Shown: in pieces, positions 43,301 through 55,500 of the stretch | Layout: each line of letters begins with the position of its first letter | Position numbering within the stretch: the first letter of the stretch is position 1 | NCBI GenBank assembly: GCA_028829895.1 | Contig: CM054179.1 | Span: 57,543,891 to 57,607,890, forward strand | Reading direction: 5' to 3' | Source of the DNA: Sinotaia quadrata | Lineage: Eukaryota > Mollusca > Gastropoda > Architaenioglossa > Viviparidae | Length of the DNA: 64,000 bases | Position numbers and translations under genes: made by a program | Notes under the pieces: generated by a model | What the model saw: only the letters and a program-made list of their open reading frames with translations | Databases searched by the model: none | Told to the model about the DNA's origin: nothing

Positions 43301-45601
43301 AACTGTAAGTTGAGACCTAAATGTAAGAAAGAATGGAGTTAGAGATAAATAAATTGGAATCTTAGTGTTTGTTTCCTGATTATATTTTACAGGGAAGAAG
43401 CATCCTTTTTTTTTGTTTTTACCTGAATCTCCAGGTTTACTGATTTATAAACTGGTACTTTCCTGGTAGACTTGAGAAGCTTCTACCCCCAGTGTGTAAG
43501 TGTAAGGATACCCTGCACTCTGTTGATGTATGGTGGCAAAGTATGCTGTTTACATCACAGAATTTCTGGTACAAGGAAATTACTGGAAATTGCTACATTG
43601 CTGTTCTGCTTCGGGTAGCTAAGTAATACGATGGAACACCCAGATGGCCTTGAGAGAATAGCGACTCATCAGTGTTTTACAATGTGCAAGAGAAACAAGT
43701 GAAACTGACAATTCCCTTGTGACAATAAACTCGTGTCTTTGTTATGAAAGCACATGAAAGACTATTACGGCTTTGCCTGGAAAAGGTTACGTACAAACTA
43801 TTATCACTATAATCACTATAACTCCATTTATGGTCTCTGATAAGAACTATCCTGTGATTTTATATTGACACTAATCTGCTGAATTATGTGTTAAGATATT
43901 AGACTATATAAAATTATTCAAACGTGGTTCATGGAAATATTGATGTCAAGTAATCTTTTCATTGTATTTGCTATATGTATATTTGATTGTTGATTTAATA
44001 AATTTATTGTTAAATTTATTGACATAATTACCCATATTGATATGTTGGAGAAAAAAGTGTGTGATTGGGGGGGGGGGGCTCATAAATATTGATTAAAAGA
44101 CGGATGCATCTTCTCCCTTGGTAGGAAGTTTTCCACCTATAAAAATATTGTGTGTAAGTAAATGTTTCTCTTTGATGTTGTGGAAGAAAGAAAACGTTTA
44201 CACGCTAAGTGAGAGAGACGAGTGGTGGCTTCTGGAGAATTATTAAAAACAAATTAAGATTATCATCATTTGTAATTAGTTATGGACAATTAATTAATTA
44301 TTAATAATAATAATCATTAACTATGTGGCAGTGGCGTCACAGCAATATTCATGTCATACTTTGTTTTCTTAGAACAGATCTCAGTATATATGCCCGACTT
44401 GGCATTTCTTAGAAATAGATTACAATATGCAAATCTAATAAATACATCATTTTATGCCTTATTTGGATTAGATCTCAGAGCGTTGAAAGTATAGCAGAGG
44501 ATTGAACGGACTGGGGAAAAATAAGTTCCTTTAAACTGCATTTCTACAATGAAGATCTGTATTAAACACTTAGCTGTACCAAACATGTCTACCTGTACCT
44601 GACTTGTACATACCTACCTGCATATCTAACTCTACTTTAAGATGTACATGAGAGGATTTTACCTGTACAGTGAAATGTATTTGATGTTTACCTGTATCGT
44701 GCGCTGTGACTGACGCGATATCTACCAGTAACCTGAGATTTCGGACACGTTATCTACCTGTATCCTGATATTTCGGACATGTTATCTACCTGTATCCTGA
44801 GATTTCGGACACGTTATCTACCTGTATCCTGAGATTTCGGAACGTTATCTACCTGTACTCTATGATGCGTATGACACAACTTTCACCTTTACCGTGATGT
44901 ATACCTGACACAATCCATCATGAACCCTGCATTCTATATAAACCGATATCTACTGTATCCTGAGTATACTACAAGATATTATCTGCAAACTGAACTATAC
45001 AGCATAAGAGGTCTGCTTCAAACTGAGCTGTAGGCTTATATGTCTACCTTACCGGAACAAATTGTGATACTCAAATGAAGTCCGAAACAGTACCTGTTTG
45101 TAAACTTGAAGCTTTAAGCAGTTTCTAGAGTAGTGATTAAATGTAAAACCATTAAACAGTATAGTATAATGACTAATGCATTCATGAAGTATATGTGCAA
45201 TAACTACATATAGCCTTGAGCAGTATGCACATAATTACCAATGGCAACAAACAGTATGTTCATAATGACTACCAAAATTAGCCAAGAATACAATATAAAT
45301 TATGAATATATATATATACCCACGAACACTGTAAACATAATGACTACGTGCTGCCCTGAACGTAGACACCTGATGACTACCTGTAGCCATGAACAGTAAG
45401 TACATAATGACTACCAGTAGCCTCGAACATTATGTGCAATATTACTACCTGTAGCCCTAAACATTATGTACTTAATGAGCATGTGTAGCTCTGGGTGGTA
45501 TGTACACAATGGCAACCCGTATCCGTGAAAAGTAAATAATGGATGCCTACCTGTGTTTGCCTCAGGAAGTGCACATATCTGCCAGTCAAAGAAATGAAGA
45601 T
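40091..45601 (-). CDS. Cys-rich secreted-type protein gene, last three exons (5' part cut off by the duplication junction)
   Basis: Exons in transcription order: 45601-45551 (51 bp), 42204-41998 (207 bp), 40323-40091 (233 bp to TAG). Every junction is GT-AG and phase 1, so the frame is continuous: DWQICALPEANTGCMITLPA, then GKCVYTHGCLGITCCVSVDL, then RFDPCNNSFSFSIEQK, then VITFSYIVKKTLSGYSLLAN and LCIVNP, ending CNVGRRKKRETNK. Regular Cys spacing (C-x5-CLGIxCC, DPCN) and symmetric phase-1 exons point to a repeated extracellular module. From memory it resembles uncharacterised lophotrochozoan proteins; this is not verified. No start codon or signal peptide is in range. Upstream exons must lie beyond 45628, which is now ALDH4A1 copy 2. 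It sits on the opposite strand inside what should be TMEM222 intron 1. Confidence 0.72.
40396..40430 (-). repeat. Duplicated acceptor plus exon start upstream of Cys-rich exon B
   Basis: On the minus strand, ATCATAG then ACGTGCCCCAAGTGGAATGA at 40419 downward resembles the real CCACAG then ACGTACCTCAAGTGGAACGG at 40323 downward, 16 of 20 exon bases matching. The decoy exon start hits TGA after six codons. Confidence 0.65.
41200..41665. repeat. About 26-bp minisatellite in the Cys-rich gene intron
   Basis: About 17 units around AACACTAAGAACTTGCCAGT then CATTGCTC, between exons A and B. Confidence 0.88.
41998..42204 (-). CDS. Cys-rich gene, exon A (module core)
   Basis: 207 bp, phase 1 at both ends, with acceptor TCATCCAG and donor GTGAGT. 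Encodes CMITLPASLEG, CVYTHGCLGITCCVSVDLG, then LDP-type FRFDPCNNSFSFSIEQK and ends SGIVG. Five cysteines lie in the first half, with a CC pair. Confidence 0.75.
42339..42445. mobile_element. hAT-type MITE, 107 bp
   Basis: Terminal inverted repeats CAGTGCTTCCCAAAC (42339-42353) and GTTTGGGAAACACT (42432-42445). They are flanked by 8-bp near-duplicates TATTAATC (42331-42338) and ATTTAATC (42446-42453), the size expected for hAT elements. No coding capacity. Lies 127 bp upstream, in minus-strand sense, of Cys-rich exon A. Confidence 0.75.
42590..44580. other. Non-coding sequence between Cys-rich exons C and A
   Basis: AT-rich, with a short imperfect repeat at 42600-42740 and a G run at 44067-44077. 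I see no TMEM222 exon on the plus strand and no extra module exon on the minus strand. Confidence 0.5.
44694..44875 (-). repeat. 33-bp minisatellite with CAGGTAGATAAC core
   Basis: About five units in the intron between exons C and A of the Cys-rich gene. Minus-strand unit core is GATACAGGTAGATAACGTGT plus CCGAAATCTCAG, again containing a donor-like CAG|GTAGAT. Confidence 0.75.
45145..45535 (-). repeat. Donor-bearing degenerate minisatellite after Cys-rich exon C
   Basis: Imperfect units of about 34 bp. Minus-strand consensus is roughly CATTATGTACATACTGTTCA then GGCTACAGGTAGT. Several units contain CAGGTAGT, close to the real donor of exon C (CACAG|GTAGGC) just upstream in transcription. Confidence 0.55.
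45551..45601 (-). CDS. Cys-rich gene, exon C (first visible)
   Basis: 51 bp, phase 1 at both ends, reading LHFFDWQICALPEANT. Acceptor TTTTTCAG, donor GTAGGC. The duplication junction is 26 bp upstream, so nearly all of the upstream intron is missing. Confidence 0.62.
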
Positions 45602-45627
45602 CTGAAAAATGGAAAAAATAAGAAAAG

Positions 45628-46519
45628 TACTCTAGTGGACTTTTCCTTGCATTATCACGAGGACATGCCACTTTGGACTATTAACACTCCCAAAGTAACA
45701 AGTACCTTCATTAGCACATTATAACAGAAGTGTTCTGCAAGAAGTCCTGAGTGAACAGAGACATGCATTTCACATCATCAATGGTGGATAAAAGCATTGA
45801 TTGTGAGCTGCTAAGCAACTCTTTTCCACTCTATATTATGGCCTTGTAAAGCATTTCTATGGTTACGAAGAGAATGTTAAGGAAGTTGGTTTCAAAGATG
45901 ATGAAAGAAAAGTTGTATGAAAAATCAACGTATGTTTATGTCTCTCTCTCGTAAGAAAAAGAGGATTCTTTTACTACAAGAGCTACGTTTCAACAAGTGT
46001 AATGTCTCAATGTGCAGCTTTATATTATTATTATTAAAATAAAACTAATAATGCGTACGAGTACAACTAGCAAAATTGTCTGCATCACTTGCAGTCTCGA
46101 AAACAGTCATTTTGGGTTCGCCAAGTCGTATTTGTGGGCGTGAAGGTTTATTATTTTCTGATTGGACGACGTAAATAGTCTGTATCCTTGGAAGAACACA
46201 CCCTTAAAGGTCATGAGTATGCGCACACACCATCACGCATATTAAAAAAAAGTATATTTCTTTGCTAAATTATACTGTAGACTTGTTTATGGACAAATTA
46301 TTTTCACTCATATTATAGTACTTTTATGTTAATTTATCTAATTATATAATGGAATATTTTAAAAATATACTACACAAGAACTATTTCACGCATACATACT
46401 GCCCCAATTCCAGCTGCGCTGCGTCGATTAGTTTTCAGGTCGTACTCGACTTAAAAGTGTGTGCATATTGGAACGTGTAATTTGTATTTTTGCCATTGCT
46501 GCTTTGGTAACCAGCAATA
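45628..46519 (+). promoter_or_regulatory. Probable promoter and 5' leader of ALDH4A1 copy 2
   Basis: Duplicate of 4402-5304, starting exactly at the duplication junction. The CCAAT element is kept but the CRE-like core has T to C (CGACGTAA). The right-hand 900 bp of the ancestral upstream region came along, so the copy could be transcribed. Whether it is cannot be told. Confidence 0.35.
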
Positions 46520-46560
46520 ATGACATCATTAGTAAAGAAGCAATTTATTCAGGCACTACG
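46520..46560 (+). CDS. ALDH4A1: ALDH4A1 copy 2 exon 1
   Basis: Same 41 bp as copy 1 exon 1, with the same ATG and donor. Confidence 0.8.
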
Positions 46561-49500
46561 GTAAGAAATATATTTATTTAATGCTTAAATATTTTGAACT
46601 TTTAAAACTTTCCCAACATAGTCTTAGAAGTTATAATATGGGCCTACTCTTACTGTCTTAGGCCATTGTCAAACCATCTATTTCTATGGTATATACTATT
46701 AGATCTAAAAATCACAGAATAGTAGGCTATATTTAAGATTACAAGAAAGTGTGGAGCAGTATTCATATAATTAAAGTATTTCGTATTCTTACGATTTTTG
46801 ACTGTATTCTATTAAAAGTACACATGTACTTGCCCTACTTGGTGTGCAGTCATTAGTTCACCGTAGTTGATCATGTTTGGTACATAGGCTAGTATAATGT
46901 AACCCAGCTTTGAAATCAACGATCGTTTAAAAGCAGTTTTATAAAGTAGTCATTAAACACATTTATTTTTACTTTTATAAAATTGTTAATTGATCATTAG
47001 TACTGTGAAGCCATCAACATTTTGCGAATTTTATATTATTGATGAAGTGAAGTCATAGATATTGACAGATCTCTGACAGTTCAAAAATCACTCACAAGAT
47101 ATAGTGAATCAATAACAGCTACATCATAGCATGGGAGCAAATGTTAATATATTTATATATTGTTTTATGTAAAATATACTTTTTACAGCTTAGGCTATTT
47201 GCTGATGATTTTTATTTAAACTAAATGCACATGTTTATTGAATTAAATATAATTAAATATTTTATTTCTTTATTTGATTATTTACTTGCAGTGTTAGCAC
47301 AGCTTGTCGTTTATACCCTGATTCCTAAACGTATCGATTTACATAAAAATCTATATTGTGTACAGTTTTTACTGTATAACAGTACACCTTTACATTAGCC
47401 AACTTTCTTACTGTGTATTATTATTATATAACTATAACACAAAATATATATAGTTCTTTATTACAATGTGTTTGATAATAAAGTAGATTTATATTAGAGC
47501 ATTTTATGAATATATTATATATATTTACTTTTAAAAGGCAAAAACAATTATTTCGAGTAATTTCAAATGTTACTGCTTATACTGCGGTAAATGAGCCAAT
47601 GTTGGAATATGGTCCTGGCAGTCAAGAAAGAAATGACCTAGATGAAGCTCTCAGACGCTTTGAAAATAAAGTTGTAGATATACCCATTGTGGTTGGGGAT
47701 GAGGAGATACGCACTAAACATATTCAACACCAGCTCAGGGTAAGTGATTATCATAAAGCTTCATTGGAATACAGTAAGGAAAGCTGATGACTTATTGGAT
47801 GTGACTGTACATGAAAATGATCACATTAGAACAGGATGTGTAAATTAACATATCTTCACAACAATTGAAAGTCACCTTTCCTTATCAGTTCATACTATCT
47901 TTGTAAGCTAAAGTTAAAGTGTAAAATATTGTAACTGCAAATAATATTAATAATAATTATGTTTGGATTTTGGAAGAATCTCAGGTTTATTTAATTAAAT
48001 GCTGAAAATTGGTATAATTAAATAGTTTATAAACTTCTCTCAACTGGACAGTGAATATACTGAAAATAATTAGATTAAATTAATTTGAATGTTTTCAATA
48101 ATTAAATGTAAATATTATTTAAACCACAAAATCTGCAAATGTATTTGAATCATATTATAATAATTTGGAACAACTTTCTTTTTGATTAATGAATATTACT
48201 GTGAAATTAAATATGTATATTAATGATGTGTTTTATTGGCTTATTTCAGATTTAATATATAACTTTTCATGTTTGTCTTTGTGTGTTCACTCATACTTTT
48301 GCATGCTAATAGTAATACAGTATTAGGCTACAGTTTCATTTAATTAATGGTTCCATTCAATCAGTATCTAATTTTCATTACAGCCTTTTGACCACCAGAA
48401 AAAGGTTGCATCATTCTATTATGCCACACCTGTAAGTTGTTCCTGAGATATCTAATAGTAATATAAATTAATTATGTACTATTTATAGTAATTTTAATTA
48501 ACAGTTTTTCCCAGATGGCTTGCTCCAGTAGAAAATCCAATTCCCCATTTTTACAATGGTTGGAAATTCCAAATTTAAACTCTTGCAGAACCTTAGATAC
48601 AGATTTGTAGTAAAGAATATAGACCCTCTCTTTGAGAGAGGCCTTGACAGGTAACCATTTACCATGCCATTATTGTTGTTACATTCCAGTGTTTGTTTAG
48701 AGACCCTCTCTCAGCATGAGGATTTAAAGAATGTTAAAGAATGTTACACCATTGCTGATGACAGACTGGTTGCCAGACTCACCCTTCAGTATCCTTAATT
48801 AATTCTCTCAGTTTAGATATTAATTATAATGACAGATGAATCTGTGTAATATTGTGTGAATTGGGCACATCATCCTAATAACAACTCATTATGCATACAA
48901 ACATTCACATTGACTTCGGCCCCCAGCCCAATTCCTTTCGGTCTTCTCTCGCTAATAATTAGCCAACTTCTGTTATTTGGATAACAAAAATATAAAAACT
49001 GAATATTTAACATTTTAACAAATTATTGAATCCTTACATCAATACAATCAATATGAAGGTTATTAGGACCATCTATTTTGTCTTTAAATGTTTATATGGA
49101 TCGTAACATGAATTCTGATCTCAGGGCTTGTCAGACTTCCACTTATCTTTCATCATCAGTTATCGGAGAAGTCCCTCAAGCAATTCACACATCAACAGTC
49201 CATTGTTAAATGTTCTAGCCAACTGGTCTGCATAACTCATCACACTTGAATAGTGTACCTCGGCATCAGGTCCTCAACTCAATAGCCGTAGAACTCAGCA
49301 TCAACTGAAATACCAACCTGGAATTCCCAAACTGAATTCCAACCAACATGGAACCAAATTCCAGAATATAAACCTGCTCTGAAACAATAGCAATTATTTC
49401 CATGAGCGGTAAACCTATAGTTCGCCGATCCATATTTAGTAGCAACAGACAAATAGGTATCCTATTACATTATACAATTGACTTCAATTCATACTTTTAC

Positions 49501-52500
49501 AAGGAAGATAAAAAATGGTTTAAACCACGCATATGCGTTTTACAATTAAAATAAAAATATGCCACACACAGGTGGGTTATAATTATCATATTAGCAAAAA
49601 ATGTTTCGAAAGCACACAATTTACAATTTACATTTTACAATTGTCAACTTAATCATTTCTTTAGTGGAGATAAAATAACATTCCATAATTAATATCATTA
49701 TACATTTCAATAAATCATTAGAATTATGGGGCACCTGTTAACTTGGTCTCTCTATTCTCTGGCCACATGTCAGGAGAAAATAGCAACACATCCATATCAT
49801 TATCAATCACAATAAAATATACTCCCTAATTCATAATTGCTGGTAATCCACTACGATGCAATGCATGCAATTACATAACTTGGCTGTGATTGCTAGTGCA
49901 AAGAAATGCATAATACAGAAGATGAAAAACATCAAAAGAGTTTAATACTACAATGAAAATAAATTTTAGATAGGAGGTCAGGCATCAATTGCCCTTGACT
50001 CCATAACAGTTGTAAATTTAGGTGTCTTATAGTAACTACATTTGTCAAGTGTGTGTGCGTGTGCGTGCATGCGTGTATTCCACTATGTCTGTATTAGAAT
50101 TTTAATGTTAACACTGTCTGCATTGTCTGACAAATAATGAGATGTAGAGAATCAGTTCCGTGACATAACTTGAAACATGAATAACTATGTCAAGATTTGC
50201 AGAATCAGTTCTATGACCTAACTTGAAACACATCACTATCTCAGACTATGAAGAATCAGTCCTGTGACATAAATTGAAATATGAGTAATTATTTTTTGGC
50301 CAGAAAATTGAAAATTGGGTCTAGTATGTTATTATCACTTCTTTGATCAAGTTATAGACTTGATAAATCCTGCCACTAATAGAAATTAAGGCATTTCATA
50401 TATATTTTATCAGTGATAAAGCTAGAGACTTGATATCATGTCTTTGACAGAAATTCAGTTCTAGACTATCAGGTCTGTAAAATGACTTTAGACTTGATAT
50501 TTTTTGTGTGGGATACAACTTAAGATCTAATATTTCATAAATAATATTATATCTTTGGCAAAATTTTGAGAGCTAGACTGTCATGTCTGTAAAAGGACTT
50601 TAGACTTGATATTTCATGTGTGAGACAACTTAATGTTTAGCATTTTATAAATATTATATCTTTGGCAAAATTTGAGATTAGATATCTATGATTGAACTTG
50701 AGACTTCATAGGTCATATATATGACAGAACTTGAGAACTAGTAAATTATGACAGAACCCGAGAACTAGTAAGTCATATCCATTATGAAAAACTTGATACC
50801 AGGTATATCATAGAACTTGAGCCCTAATAAGTAATATGTCATTCCAATAACAGAACTCAAGATTTAGTATATTATATCTATTATATCTGTTATATCTGAC
50901 CAAGTACATAAAATTACTTAAAAGCATTTTTCAATATATAATAAAGCAGTATCTTTAAGCACTACCAGTACTGTATATATCCTTCTTTGGGATAAATATT
51001 CTTCTAACATGGATATAATTACATAAAAACTATTCAAACAAATCAGAGCATGTGAAGTCATGTACAATTTGGTATTTTATTTTGTTATTTTGATAACAAC
51101 ACTGTTAATAAATTTAATATTTAGTTCTTAATAGCTAGTAACATTAAAAATGTTTTTGCTAGGATGTCCTGAAGAAAGCAATCAGTGTCAGTCTCAAAGC
51201 TCGTAAAGATTGGGAAAGGCGCTCTTTAGATGAGAGAAGCAAAATATTCTTAAAAGCTGCTGATTTGATCTCCCAAAAGTACCGCATGGATATTTTAGCA
51301 ACAACAATACTCGGTCAGGTGAGTCTGACGGAGTTGCATTCATTAAATTTTGTGATTCTCTCTAGGGTTAAACAAATCTAAATGCGACTTTCTTTAGTTC
51401 TCTGCTAAACTGTAAAGCAACAGTTAAATTTTCAAATGACTGTCAGTTGACCTAAAATAAATAAAGAAGCATGTATTTTGTATTTCTGACTTTAATGAAT
51501 CCAGTAACAACTTTGTTATCTAGAATATTGCTGCTTTGTTATCCAGCATATAGTTACTTTGTTACCTCTGCTATCCAGCATTGTAGCATATTTTAATAAT
51601 TTTCTATTAAATTGTGTAGTTTTGCAGGCTAAAACTAGTCTTTAACTTAATTGTGTTACATTAAATTATGTTTACAGGCTAAAACTATTCCTTATTTTAA
51701 TCATTTTCTATTAGTTAAAAAATTTATATTGTTTGCAGGCTTGACTATTCCGTATTTTAATCATTTTCTATTAATTATATAATTTACAGGCTAAAACTAT
51801 TCAATATTTTAATCATTAATTTCTATTAATTATATTGTTTACAGGCTAAAACTATACCATATTTTAATCATTAATTTCTATTAATTATATTATTTGCAGG
51901 CTAAAACTATTCATCAAGCAGAAATTGATGCTGGTGCTCAGCTCCCTGACTTCCTTCGTTTTAATGTTATGTTTGCACAGGTATGATGATTATTTTGTTC
52001 TAGGTACTCTAGCAACTTCTCATTTCTTCCCAGTTTTCTGACCTCTTTCATTGTAATATAATGTTTGCACAGGTAAGGTACTGGTAGTGATTTTGTTCTA
52101 AGTTATTACAGTTGGTTTTATGGTTTTATTTATCTGTATTTCCTGATTAAGTTCATTGTAATGTATGTAATTTAATCTGATATATTATTGATAGTTAATT
52201 TTTATCTAACTACTAAATAGTTTAGATTTCATTTCTCTTTATCCCTATTTACTTTATAGCCTTAGTATTTTGTATTTTATTTTATTTTTTTTAAAGTAAT
52301 ATTTTGTACATTAGTCATGCATAACTTCAACTTTTTATATTGAAATATGTTTGTCTTACTTAAAGGGATTCATAAAGTAAAGAAAATTTAATCAGAAGTT
52401 GGATAATGGCAGATTGTTGATTCACAAGGGGATAGATAACAACATTTTCAAAATATGCCATTTATTTCCGCCATACACTACAGTATGTTCACCAATCTGC

Positions 52501-55500
52501 CAATTTACATGCATCTAAACAACAATAGTAAAAGAAGATTTAATAAAGTACTTAATATTTTCAAAATTCTAAGCTCTTTACAATTATATACATGTACTAT
52601 GCAATGACTGTATACAAACTGCATAAACATTATATAATATAAGATAACTACAGATAATATAAAAAATAAAATGATTATACATGCAAAATTGCTGTTTACA
52701 AAAGAAAAACATAAATAAAATGAATTTGAAAATGCAATCTGAAGAAACATTGACATAGAAGAGACACTGCCAATCTTGCTGACAAAAAAATTAGTCAATA
52801 ATTATGTCACTATTTGTAATCTGTAACTCACTTCCACCATTTATTAAAGCATTATCAGCAAATTAAGTTTGCTGACTCATGTGCTTGACTCTCTATGACC
52901 ATTTGTAACATAAATCTGATGTCAAATTGTTGATTACTGTAAAGTTTGTTGATTAATTTGCTTCTTTTACTATGGTACCAGGAGTACACTATTTTCTGGT
53001 ATAAAGCAATCTTTACCAGTAATGTATAGAACAGTCCTTTGCCAGCATTGTTTGAAGTTAATTATTTTGTTAAGAAATAATCTTAATCATGTTAAAATAC
53101 GAAATTTAGTGTCATGTACATGGTAGTTGATGATGTACATATTCTTATTTGCATTACTTTTTGTATATTTTGTCTCCATTTACCATAGGTCTATTTATTT
53201 AGTACAGTATAACATCATTAATTAATTGATTATTTTGTATAACTGAAATACTGAAGTTTAGATTTGATGTTGCATAAGAGTAAGAGTGTATGGAAGTGGA
53301 TGCTTACAGATTAGCTAGCTAAGAGGTGAGAAAGAGATTAATTAAGTATAAGAGAGAGAAGTAGTGGTTGGTCAGCATATTAAAAGTGTGCTTCAAGGCA
53401 GACAGACTAAAAGTCAATAAAGTATGACCAACCAGAAAATAACTATTAATATGCTCTTGAAAAAATCACCAGTGAAAGGAGATGATTTACATTTCAACCC
53501 TATGAGATGAAAACCTAAACCCAGTGACCAGTAAAATCCTTACAAGATTAAAAAAAAAGAACTGGCATGATAAAAATATATAAATATACTATTAAATAAT
53601 GTCAACACTTTAAACAAAAAATGCCATACAATAACTAATTTTACACATATTTACATGTCTGAAACTTTATTTTATTTTTTTAATTTTTGTGTCTTTTTTA
53701 TCATATGCATCATGCACTTTAAAATGTAACCAGTCATTTTAAAATCTGCGCAGCAGGTGCCAGTGTCTATTTTACATTGTACTGCTTTCTTATCCTTAAG
53801 GCAGAACATGTCATTATTATGTCATTTAGATTTATGATTCATACCTTTGATTTTATACAAATTTTATACTTCTCAAATATGAATGATAATGAACCTTTTG
53901 TATATGCTCCCATACACAATAATCAGCATAACGCTTACCGATTAAAGTTCACCAAGCAGTTTATATTATGATATTCCATATTATATCAATGTTTACTGAT
54001 TAAAATGTATTAGAGTTTGTTTTATATCATGCAGTACCACTGGCTTATGTAACATTTGCTGATTACAGTGTCAGTAGTAAATTTTATATACAATATCCCA
54101 CTGACAGATGTAACATTTGCTGATTTCAGTGTCAGTAGTAAATTTTATTATAATGTACAATATCACACTGACAGATATAACATTTGCTGATTACAGCAAC
54201 GGCCTTTTAATTAGTTATTACTAGATATATCTGATATATACACAATTACTTTCAATGTTATTATTATTTTAGTTATTATTAGAAATATGACTATAAAATA
54301 AATGTTTCCTTTGTGTCAGTTGTAAGTTGGAAATGTGCCTCTAAAATAAATATTTCCGTATGTTATTTTTACTAAAGATATTACTGTATGACATTAATGT
54401 ATTATAAGCTAGTTAATGCTACATGTCTCTGATGGGAAACAGAATTAGGCAAGCCATTGTTATGAAGAGCCATTGGTCATTTTGAAAAAACGCAAAATGA
54501 AATGGCATGGGCATGTCACACAATCAACAGGGCTTGCCAAGACATTGTAAGGTACTGTGCAAGGAGAGCAAAGGAGAGGAAGACAGAGGAAAAGATGGGA
54601 GGATAACATCTCAGAGTGGACAGGACTAAGCCGAGTGATAGAGTAAGATTAGCAGAGAACAGAATGGAATGGAGGAAGCTGGTTGTCAGATCATCAGTGG
54701 TGCCCGAACAGTCGGCAAGACTAAGGGATAGATAGATAGATGTCTCTGAATGTAGGAAACAAGTTTACAATTTCAGAGTTAATATTACTTTTATTAGAGT
54801 CTTTATCTTTCACTGAGGAATTGTTATATTAAAAAAGTGTTATGTTATTCTGTTCGCAGCAAATTACATCATATCAGCCAATTAGCCCAAATGCTGCAAT
54901 TCGTAACTGTCTTCTCTATAGAGGAATGGAGGTAGGTTTTAAATATTTTGAATATTGTACATATTTCACTTTATCATTTCCAATGTTTGATGTGCATTTA
55001 TGAAAGTGTGTACTTTGTTAGTGTACATTTGTTCATTGTGCATGTATGTATTCTCTAGTGAATATATACTATGCACTTATTTATGTGTTCTCTAGTGAAT
55101 ATGTATTGTTGATGTATTTATGTGTAGTGAATATATACTGAGCAGGTATTTATGTGTGCACTAGTGAGTGTTTATATGGTTACATGCATAATATATTCAA
55201 TTACTGTTATCTCGTTTCCATCAGAATAGCAAATGATACATATTTTGTTGGTGTTTTAAAGTTGATAATATATTTGGCTTTAATAGTTTATGTGTATTGC
55301 AGGGGTTTTGGGTGGCAGTGTGTCCTTTCAACGTCACAGCTATTGGTGCACATTTACCCATGGCACCAGCATTAATGGTAAAACTTAAATGTTTGATAAA
55401 ACAGAATAGAAATAAATCAGAATTATAAGAATATATTATGATGTTTAAAGTACTGTTGCAATGAATAGGATAATAGAATAGGAATGTGGAAATTTGTATG

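Larger units (their letters stand above)
4402..45627. repeat. Tandem duplication unit, copy 1 (about 41.2 kb)
   Basis: Sequence starting TACTCTAGTGG at 4402 recurs at 45628 and can be followed collinearly to the window end (64000 equals 22192). If simple and head-to-tail, the unit is 4402-45627. It contains ALDH4A1, TMEM222 exon 1 and the 3' part of the Cys-rich gene. Only the left 17.8 kb can be compared with copy 2 here. Confidence 0.85.

Noticed and set aside
45411..45671. 86-codon minus-strand frame as an independent gene
   Set aside because: It mixes the 51-bp exon C with a minisatellite and with duplicated ALDH4A1 upstream sequence across the junction.
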